Source: Dinoroseobacter sp.
GTDB taxonomy: Bacteria; Pseudomonadota; Alphaproteobacteria; Rhodobacterales; Rhodobacteraceae
NCBI GenBank assembly: GCA_030066795.1
Contig: JASJAW010000044.1
Location: 23,138 to 87,137 of the forward strand
Direction: 5' to 3'
Length of the DNA: 64,000 nucleotides
Part shown: positions 58,731 through 64,000 of the stretch, in pieces
Layout: the number at the start of each line of letters is the position of its first letter
Position numbering within the stretch: position 1 is the first letter of the stretch
Position numbers and translations under genes: made by a program
The notes under the pieces: generated by a model
Database searches by the model: none
What the model was told of the DNA's origin: nothing
What the model saw: only the letters and a program-made list of their open reading frames with translations

Positions 58731-59035
58731 TCCGTCACATTGTTCTGACCAAGTTTGCAGCGGGTACGCCCGAAGACAAGATCGCGGGCATCTATGCCGG
58801 GCTGGCCGCAGTGACCGACCGACTGGAGGGGGCCCAGAACTTCGGCGGCGGGCGTTCGGAAAGCCCCGAGCAGATCGAGCGCGGCTATATGCACGGCTTC
58901 ACCATCGACTTCGACGATTGGGACGCGCTCGCCCGCTACACGGCCGACCCCGAGCACAAGGGTTACGGCGCGCAACTGGTGGAGAATGCGGTCGGCGGGA
59001 TCGACGGCATCCTCGTGCTGGATATTGAGTTTTAA
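58727..59035 (+). CDS. Dabb (stress-responsive alpha/beta barrel) domain protein
   Basis: The 102-residue protein is one Dabb domain: the first strand MIRHIVLTKFAAGTPED, a helix IAGIYAGLAAV, the GFTIDFDDWDALARYTADPEHKG segment (HGFTI...) and the final strand ILVLDIEF. Dimeric alpha/beta barrels of this type include small-molecule cyclases and oxidases but most have no assigned reaction. It overlaps GMC2 and precedes the DUF993 gene by nine bases. Its presence in a sugar operon is recurrent in my experience but unexplained. Confidence 0.82.
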   Translation: MIRHIVLTKFAAGTPEDKIAGIYAGLAAVTDRLEGAQNFGGGRSESPEQIERGYMHGFTIDFDDWDALARYTADPEHKGYGAQLVENAVGGIDGILVLDIEF

Positions 59036-59044
59036 GGAGGCGAC

Positions 59045-60208
59045 ATGCTGACCCTGCCAAAACCTGACGGAACGCTGGCCCCCTTCACCCCGACGGCGAC
59101 ACCGCTCGTTCCGCGCGCGCCCACGCGGCTCTTTACGCGTGTGGCCTTTGCCGCCGCGCATGTGGTCAGTGATCCGCTGGCCGAAACCGTGCCCTGGGCC
59201 ACGCCCCCGGCCGTCGACTGGGAGACCACGCTGAAGGTCCGCCACGGGCTCTGGGATCAGGGGCTCGGGCTGGCCGAAGCCATGGATACCGCGCAGCGCG
59301 GGATGGGCGTTGACTGGGCGACAGCGGCCGAGCTGATCCGGCGCACGATGGTGGAGGCAAGAGCCCACCCCCTCAAGCCACGCGTGGCCTGCGGTGCGGG
59401 GACAGATCAATACGATATGTCCGAACTCATGACCGAGGATGCGGTTTACGCAGCCTATGCCGAGCAGATGGAGGTGATCGAGGCCGCAGGCGGGCAAATT
59501 ATCCTGATGGCCACGCGCGCCCTGCCCGCGCTGGATGCCGATGCCGACACCTATCTGCGGGTCTATACCCGTCTGATCGAAGCGGCTGCGGCCCCTGTGA
59601 TCCTGCACTGGCTGGGCGATGCCTTCGATCCGGCCTTGGCGGGGTATTGGGGCAGCACGGACGTAGACGCGGCGACAAAAACCGTGCTCGGCCTGATCGC
59701 GGCGCATGGCGACAAGGTCGATGGGATCAAGATCAGCCTGCTGGATCAGGCCCATGAGGAAGCGTTCCGCGCGCGGTTGCCCGAGGGGGTCAAGCTCTAT
59801 ACGGGCGACGATTTCAACTACGCGCCGCTAATCGAGGGGGACGGCACCCATTACTCGCACGCGCTGCTTGGCATCTTCGCCGCCATTGCACCTGCCGCCG
59901 CACAGGCACTGGAAGCGCTCGCAGCGGACGACCGGGAAACGTACCACGCCCTGCTGACCCCTACCGTGCCCCTGAGCCGCGAGGTCTTTCGCGCGCCTAC
60001 GCAGTACTACAAGGCTGGCATTGCGTTCCTTGCGTGGCTGAACGGGCAGCAATCGCATTTCCTGATGCCCGGCGGGTTCCAGTCCTCGCGCGGAATTATA
60101 CACTACGCCGAGATCTTCCGTCTGGCAGACGCGGCCCGGCTTCTGCAAAACCCGGACCTTGCAACGACGCGTATGCGGCACCTGCTGGCCCTCAACGGGA
60201 TCGACTAA
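59045..60208 (+). CDS. DUF993 dihydrodipicolinate synthase-like protein
   Basis: The 387-residue protein belongs to the DUF993 branch of class I aldolase-fold proteins. A Schiff-base lysine is plausible at Lys229 (DGIKISLLD). At the position of the DHDPS Tyr-Asn pair it reads VILHWLGDAF (His188-Trp189), so it should not do the DHDPS reaction. An N-terminal extension (about 110 residues) precedes the barrel. It starts seven bases after a GGAGG-type site and ends five bases before LacI 2. A retro-aldol cleavage of a keto sugar acid is a reasonable but unproven role. Confidence 0.75.
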   Translation: MLTLPKPDGTLAPFTPTATPLVPRAPTRLFTRVAFAAAHVVSDPLAETVPWATPPAVDWETTLKVRHGLWDQGLGLAEAMDTAQRGMGVDWATAAELIRRTMVEARAHPLKPRVACGAGTDQYDMSELMTEDAVYAAYAEQMEVIEAAGGQIILMATRALPALDADADTYLRVYTRLIEAAAAPVILHWLGDAFDPALAGYWGSTDVDAATKTVLGLIAAHGDKVDGIKISLLDQAHEEAFRARLPEGVKLYTGDDFNYAPLIEGDGTHYSHALLGIFAAIAPAAAQALEALAADDRETYHALLTPTVPLSREVFRAPTQYYKAGIAFLAWLNGQQSHFLMPGGFQSSRGIIHYAEIFRLADAARLLQNPDLATTRMRHLLALNGID

Positions 60209-60212
60209 CGAG

Positions 60213-61220
60213 ATGGACAAGCGACCAACGATCAAGGATGTGGCCGCCCGGGCGGGTGTCTCGAAGTCGACGGTGTCGCTTGTCCTGCAAAACTCGCCGC
60301 TTGCCAAGGAAGAAACCAAGGCTCTGGTTCGGCAGGCAGCGGCGGAGCTTGGATATGTCCGCAACCGCGCAGCCGCGACTCTGCGCGGCGCGGGCACGGG
60401 CCTGATCGGACTGGTCATCAACGATCTGCGGAACCCGTTCTTCACCGAGTTCGCGGCCTCCGCCCAGATGGCCTTCGCCAAGCGTGGCTTCGCGACCGTA
60501 ATTGGAAATGCCGACGAGGACCCTTCCCAGCAGGAACGCGTGGTCTCTGAAATGCTGGAACATGACGTCTCCGCCCTGCTGATCTCGCCCTGCTATGGCG
60601 AAAACGACGCGATCCGCGCGATTGTCCGGGCCGGGATCCCCGCGCTTCAGGTTCTGCGTGCCGAGGATGGCGCCGGGCCGCGCCTGCCGTTCTTCAGTTA
60701 CGATTACGCGAAAGGCTCCATCCTCGCGATGGGCCACCTTAAGGACCAGGGCTTGCGCAAGATCGCGTTCGTCGGTGGGATCGAAGGGCGCGGGATAACC
60801 AACGAACGCCAGGGCGGTTATCTTGAAGGCATGCGCCGGATGGGGGTGAAGCCACTGATCCTGCCCGGTCGACCGACCCGGGCCTTCGGGCGCACGGCGG
60901 CTGCGAAGTTGCTGCGCGATCATCCGGAGGTCGAAGGCGCGATCTGCTTTAACGACCTGACCGCGCTCGGCCTGATGACCGGTCTGCTGGACGCTGGCAA
61001 AATGCCGGGCCGCGATATGGCGGTCGTCGGTTTCGACGACATCGAGGAAGCGCAGCTGTCACATCCTCCGCTGACCTCCATCCGGTGCGATATCGAGGCC
61101 TTCGGGGCCCGAGCGGCAGACATTCTGCTAACTTGGCTCGAAACTGACACGCCTCCCGGACAATTGAACCGGGTCCCCGTGAAGCTCGAGGCGCGCGCTT
61201 CGACCCGGGTCCAACCGTAA
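60213..61220 (+). CDS. LacI-family transcriptional regulator 2
   Basis: The 335-residue regulator has a helix-turn-helix TIKDVAARAGVSKSTVSLVL (6-25), a hinge RAAATLRGAG (52-61) and an effector-binding domain. It is the last gene of operon B, five bases after DUF993, so it is expressed with the catabolic genes. Its recognition helix (SKSTVSL) differs from that of LacI 1 (AVTTVSR), so it should bind another operator. I propose, without proof, that it binds the TTTGGAACGATCCAAA sites of operon A. Confidence 0.9.
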   Translation: MDKRPTIKDVAARAGVSKSTVSLVLQNSPLAKEETKALVRQAAAELGYVRNRAAATLRGAGTGLIGLVINDLRNPFFTEFAASAQMAFAKRGFATVIGNADEDPSQQERVVSEMLEHDVSALLISPCYGENDAIRAIVRAGIPALQVLRAEDGAGPRLPFFSYDYAKGSILAMGHLKDQGLRKIAFVGGIEGRGITNERQGGYLEGMRRMGVKPLILPGRPTRAFGRTAAAKLLRDHPEVEGAICFNDLTALGLMTGLLDAGKMPGRDMAVVGFDDIEEAQLSHPPLTSIRCDIEAFGARAADILLTWLETDTPPGQLNRVPVKLEARASTRVQP

Positions 61221-61254
61221 AGCGCTGGCGCACCCTGCTCGATTTTCGTATCCA

Positions 61255-61698
61255 ATGGACCCAACACGAGCCGTGGGGACAATGCGCGAGACTATTTTAG
61301 AACGCTGTGAGGCCAAAGGCCTGCGCATGACCGGTCCGCGCCGGGTTATCGCCGAGGTATTGGACGCCGCGCGCGATCACCCGGATGTGGAGGAACTGTT
61401 TGTCCGGGCCGGCAAGATAGATCCGAAAATCTCGCTCGCGACTGTTTATCGGACGGTGAAACTCTTTGAAGAGGCCGGAATAGTTGAAAAAGTAGACTTC
61501 GGCGACGGTCGCGCGCGCTATGAAGACGCTGAACAAGACCACCACGACCATCTGATCGACCTGACCACCGGCGACGTAATTGAATTTGTTTCCCCGGAGA
61601 TCGAAGCGCTGCAGGAGAAGATCGCGGAGAAACTCGGCTACCGGTTGACCGGGCACAAGCTCGAGCTCTACGGCGTACCAGAAAAACCCTCGGATTAG
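61255..61698 (+). CDS. fur: Fur/Mur-family metal-responsive regulator
   Basis: The 147-residue regulator has the winged-helix segment KISLATVYRTVKLFEEAG (about 58-75) and the metal-binding HHDH motif (96-99). It ends GHKLELYGVP. The cysteines that hold structural zinc in many Fur proteins are absent (LIDLTTGD in place of the CxxC region; only one Cys, at 18), as I recall for alphaproteobacterial Fur/Mur proteins that sense manganese or iron. An alternative ATG at 61282 would drop nine residues; neither start has a strong ribosome-binding site. Confidence 0.88.
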   Translation: MDPTRAVGTMRETILERCEAKGLRMTGPRRVIAEVLDAARDHPDVEELFVRAGKIDPKISLATVYRTVKLFEEAGIVEKVDFGDGRARYEDAEQDHHDHLIDLTTGDVIEFVSPEIEALQEKIAEKLGYRLTGHKLELYGVPEKPSD

Positions 61699-61726
61699 GC
61701 GCTGCGTTTCAAGCGCCTGACCATTG

Positions 61727-61749
61727 GCGCAAGAAAGTTGCGTCTTTTT
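61727..61749 (+). terminator. Intrinsic terminator downstream of the Fur gene
   Basis: CGCAA and TTGCG (61728-61732, 61738-61742) form a short stem with loop GAAAG, followed by TCTTTTT. A second 7-bp hairpin AGGCGCT/AGCGCCT (61697-61718) overlaps the stop codon just before it. Confidence 0.6.
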
Positions 61750-61783
61750 CGGATTTCAGGTCATGATTTCATTATTTTGCCTG

Positions 61784-61812
61784 TTGACGCGCCCTTTCCG
61801 GGCACCTACCTT
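61784..61812 (+). promoter_or_regulatory. Candidate promoter of the ilv leader and acetolactate synthase gene
   Basis: TTGACG (61784-61789), 17-base spacer, TACCTT (61807-61812). It ends 26 bases before the leader peptide start and after the Fur terminator. Confidence 0.6.
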
Positions 61813-61837
61813 CTCGCGCACGAACCCAAAGGAACGG

Positions 61838-61888
61838 ATGATGATCTCGATTGTAGTCCTTGTAGGAAAGAGGCGCATGGACCGGTAA
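61838..61888 (+). CDS. ilvL: ilv attenuator leader peptide
   Basis: A 16-codon frame encodes MMISIVVLVGKRRMDR. Seven consecutive residues (ISIVVLV) include two Ile, three Val and one Leu codon, the end products of the pathway. A ribosome-binding site (AAAGGAA) sits just upstream. It is followed by a hairpin and then a terminator with seven Ts before the structural gene. This is the classic layout of transcription attenuation by ribosome stalling at branched-chain codons. It is too short for normal gene calling. Confidence 0.85.
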   Translation: MMISIVVLVGKRRMDR

Positions 61889-61906
61889 CGGACACCAGAC
61901 CGATCC
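61879..61906 (+). promoter_or_regulatory. Attenuator upstream hairpin (pause or antiterminator arm)
   Basis: GGACCGGT (61879-61886) and ACCGATCC (61899-61906) pair at seven of eight positions across a 12-base loop, overlapping the end of the leader peptide. Which arm competes with the terminator cannot be decided by eye. Confidence 0.4.
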
Positions 61907-61913
61907 CCCTGCG

Positions 61914-61940
61914 CCCCCGACCAACACCGGGGGTTTTTTT
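61914..61940 (+). terminator. Attenuator terminator before the acetolactate synthase gene
   Basis: CCCCCG (61914-61919) and CGGGGG (61928-61933) form a GC-only stem with an 8-base loop, followed by seven Ts (61934-61940). It lies between the leader peptide and the start codon at 61995. Confidence 0.8.
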
Positions 61941-61994
61941 ATGCCTGAAGAGGCGAAGACGTGAAAAGCGACGAGAAGCAAAGGAACTAAGTCG

Positions 61995-63752
61995 ATGAGC
62001 ACGCAGATGACCGGCGCACAGATGGTAATCCAAGCCCTGAAGGATCAGGGTGTGGATACGGTATTTGGCTACCCCGGCGGCGCTGTCCTACCGATTTACG
62101 ACGAGCTTTTTCAGCAGAGCGAGATTAAGCATATCTTGGTCCGCCACGAACAGGCAGCGACGCATGCAGCCGAGGGCTATGCCCGCTCGACCGGCAAACC
62201 CGGCGTTGTTCTGGTAACTTCCGGCCCCGGCGCGACGAACGCCGTCACTGGCATCACCGACGCGCTGATGGATTCGATCCCGATGGTGGTTCTGTCGGGT
62301 CAGGTGCCGACCTTCATGATCGGCAACGACGCCTTCCAGGAAGCCGACACAGTCGGTATCACCCGCCCCTGCACCAAGCACAACTGGCTGGTGAAGGAAA
62401 CCGACACGCTGTCGGACACGATCCATCAGGCGTTCCACGTGGCCACTCACGGGCGGCCCGGGCCGGTGCTGGTTGATATTCCGAAGGACGTACAATTTGC
62501 CTCCGGTACTTATACCCCGCCGGCAAAGGCTAAAACCAAGCATTACCAGCCGCGCGTAAAGGGTGACATTGACGCAATCACCGCGATGGTGGAGCTGATG
62601 GAGACGGCAGAACGGCCGATTTTCTACACCGGCGGCGGTGTCATCAATTCCGGCCCGGCGGCGACGCAGCTGCTGGGTGAGTTCGTGGCGGCAACCGGCT
62701 TCCCGATCACCTCCACCCTCATGGGTCTGGGCAGCTACCCGGCCTCAGGGGAAAGCTGGGTCGGAATGCTGGGGATGCACGGGCTCTACGAGGCCAACCT
62801 CGCCATGCATGGCTGCGATGTCATGATCAATATCGGGGCGCGGTTTGATGATCGCATCACCGGGCGTGTCGCCGATTTCAGCCCGAATTCCAAGAAGATA
62901 CATATCGACATTGATCCAAGCTCGATCAACAAGTCGATCCATGTGGACGTCCCGATCATCGGCGACGTGGCGCATGTTCTGGAAGACGCCCTGCGGATCT
63001 GGAAAGCGCGCGGGCGGAAGGTGAACAAGGAAGGCCTCGCCAAATGGTGGGCCCAGATCGAGGAATGGCGTGCAGTGCGCTGCCTGTCTTTCAAAAACTC
63101 CGAGACCACGATCAAGCCGCAATATGCGTTGCAACGACTTGAAGCGCTGACCAAGGATCACCCCAAGCGCTACATCGCGACGGAAGTGGGCCAGCACCAG
63201 ATGTGGGCCGCGCAGTATCTGGGCTTTGACGAGCCCAATCGCTGGATGACCTCGGGCGGTTTGGGCACTATGGGCTATGGCTTCCCGGCATCGATCGGCG
63301 TGCAGGTCGCGCATCCGGACGCGCTTGTCATCAACGTGGCCGGCGAAGCGTCGTGGCTCATGAACATGCAGGAAATGGGCACCGCGATCCAGTACATGCT
63401 GCCCGTGAAGCAGTTCATCCTGAACAACGAACGTCTGGGCATGGTGCGCCAGTGGCAGGAGCTGCTGCATGGCGAGCGGTATTCGCACAGCTGGTCCGAC
63501 GCCCTGCCCGACTTCGTGAAGCTGGCCGAGGCGTTCGGCGCCAAGGGTATCCTGTGTGACGACCCGAAAAACCTCGACGATGCTATCATGGAGATGCTCG
63601 ACTATGACGGGCCGGTTCTGTTCGATTGTCTGGTCGAGAAGCATGAGAACTGCTTCCCGATGATCCCGTCGGGCGCACCGCATAACGAGATGCTGCTTGG
63701 TGAGGCCGAGACGCAGGGCGTGATCGGGAACAAGGGCGCGGTGCTGGTTTGA
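61995..63752 (+). CDS. ilvB: Acetolactate synthase large subunit
   Basis: The 585-residue thiamine-diphosphate enzyme makes acetolactate or acetohydroxybutyrate, the first committed step of valine, leucine and isoleucine synthesis. Visible features: ThDP-activating glutamate in VRHEQAATHAAEGYARSTG, VTSGPGATNAVTG, the FAD-region GARFDDRITGRV and the C-terminal ThDP/Mg segment NVAGEASWLMNMQEMGTA. It is preceded by an attenuator. The regulatory small subunit gene is not immediately downstream; the next gene is unrelated. Confidence 0.95.
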   Translation: MSTQMTGAQMVIQALKDQGVDTVFGYPGGAVLPIYDELFQQSEIKHILVRHEQAATHAAEGYARSTGKPGVVLVTSGPGATNAVTGITDALMDSIPMVVLSGQVPTFMIGNDAFQEADTVGITRPCTKHNWLVKETDTLSDTIHQAFHVATHGRPGPVLVDIPKDVQFASGTYTPPAKAKTKHYQPRVKGDIDAITAMVELMETAERPIFYTGGGVINSGPAATQLLGEFVAATGFPITSTLMGLGSYPASGESWVGMLGMHGLYEANLAMHGCDVMINIGARFDDRITGRVADFSPNSKKIHIDIDPSSINKSIHVDVPIIGDVAHVLEDALRIWKARGRKVNKEGLAKWWAQIEEWRAVRCLSFKNSETTIKPQYALQRLEALTKDHPKRYIATEVGQHQMWAAQYLGFDEPNRWMTSGGLGTMGYGFPASIGVQVAHPDALVINVAGEASWLMNMQEMGTAIQYMLPVKQFILNNERLGMVRQWQELLHGERYSHSWSDALPDFVKLAEAFGAKGILCDDPKNLDDAIMEMLDYDGPVLFDCLVEKHENCFPMIPSGAPHNEMLLGEAETQGVIGNKGAVLV

Positions 63753-63758
63753 TAAGTC

Positions 63759-63787
63759 AGGGTGCGGGGCAGTCTGCCCCCCACCCT
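63759..63787 (+). terminator. Long GC-rich hairpin after the acetolactate synthase gene
   Basis: AGGGTG-C-GGGGCA pairs with TGCCCC-C-CACCCT (one C-C mismatch, 3-base loop) seven bases after the stop codon. No T-run follows, so termination may be partial. Confidence 0.5.
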
Positions 63788-63827
63788 ACAATGAGCCTTG
63801 TCGCAGAGATAATGATTGGGAGAGTAC

Positions 63828-64000
63828 ATGGCGCGCGAGGCTCACAGTATTCGCTCGTCTGAACGCGAAGAATACCTTGAGTACATGTTCTTGGGAGAGC
63901 TCTGCTCGTATGCCTGGGACTCTGAACAATTTATCGAGGTCGCCAGAAGTCACACAGATGCTTTCGGATATGATCTCATCCTGAAGGCAAATGGTTTCAT
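63828..64000 (+). CDS. Unknown protein (partial, cut by window end)
   Basis: The frame is open from the ATG at 63828 to the window end (57 full codons), starting MAREAHSIRSSEREEYLEYM and continuing FLGELCSYAWDSEQFIEVAR, with AFGYDLILKANGF at the end. The D-x-L-x-x-x-x-G pattern before a missing (V/L)QLK-type strand recalls a PD-(D/E)xK-like domain found in small proteins of accessory regions (memory, not a search). A weak TGGGAGAG ribosome-binding site precedes the start. The gene separates the acetolactate synthase large subunit gene from any downstream small subunit gene. Confidence 0.5.
   Translation, partial: MAREAHSIRSSEREEYLEYMFLGELCSYAWDSEQFIEVARSHTDAFGYDLILKANGF

Noticed and set aside
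61738..61998. 86-codon plus-strand frame over the ilv leader region
   Set aside because: It overlaps the promoter, leader peptide and attenuator, which explain this region better.

Overview
The window is chromosomal DNA of a marine-type alphaproteobacterium, most likely a Rhodobacteraceae member of the Roseobacter group. The evidence is a long nuo operon of the alphaproteobacterial type (with the extra DUF5337, DUF5333 and helix-hairpin-helix genes seen in that family) running into birA-coaX-rnj, alphaproteobacterial acetolactate synthase and Fur/Mur variants, CUT1 sugar transport, and FnrL-like sites. No rRNA, tRNA, CRISPR array, insertion sequence or prophage was seen. Genus or species cannot be fixed from the sequence alone.

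Layout. (1) 1-21.9 kb, minus strand: one long respiratory operon, nuoABC-[sulfotransferase]-nuoDE-[HhH protein]-[DUF5337]-nuoF-[two DUF5333 paralogues]-[DUF3291]-[pentapeptide repeat]-nuoG-nuoH-nuoI-[CMD-like]-nuoJ-[secreted protein]-nuoKLMN-birA-coaX-rnj. All 14 complex I subunits are present, with nuoC and nuoD separate. Most junctions are ATGA-type overlaps or gaps of a few bases. A sigma70-like promoter lies upstream of nuoA. (2) 22.0-30.8 kb: a small glycine-zipper lipoprotein, then the leucine/isovalerate (liu) degradation genes on the minus strand (ivd, mccB, mccA, GST, mvaB, methylglutaconyl-CoA hydratase). They are split by a plus-strand ompW gene with an FNR-type box. (3) 30.8-43.5 kb: an orphan sulfatase, gph, the plus-strand run glmU-glmS-PNPOx-AlkD, moaA, a class I amidotransferase, an M20 amidohydrolase, a YeeE/YedE sulfur transporter and a DUF3422 protein. 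(4) 43.7-61.2 kb: a large carbohydrate-related accessory region. (5) 61.2-64.0 kb: a Fur/Mur regulator, an attenuator-controlled acetolactate synthase large subunit gene, and the start of an unknown gene cut by the window end.

The most interesting part is region 4. Operon A (44474-49344) encodes a protein like 1,5-anhydro-D-fructose reductase, a one-chain CoA-transferase, an enoyl-CoA hydratase and an aldehyde dehydrogenase. Its promoter carries two near-identical palindromes (TTTGGAACGATCCAAA type), one between the -35 and -10 and one just downstream. A LacI-family gene (49350-50387, minus) is convergent with operon A and divergent from operon B. Operon B (50625-61220) encodes a GtsA-like sugar ABC transporter, two different GMC flavoprotein oxidoreductases, an SDR, a Dabb-domain protein, a DUF993 aldolase-fold protein and a second LacI regulator. 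Two copies of TTnnAACGTTnnAA flank the divergent promoter. I infer a substrate-inducible uptake and oxidation pathway for an unidentified sugar, glycoside or anhydrosugar; neither substrate nor reaction order can be read from sequence.

Regulatory elements read directly from the sequence include an ilv leader peptide (ISIVVLV) followed by an intrinsic terminator, a promoter plus 5-4-5 palindrome in front of ivd, an 11-bp stem-loop between the solute-binding protein and permease genes, and FNR-like boxes before ompW and the YeeE/YedE gene. Protein family calls rest on motifs and remembered family features, not on database searches.
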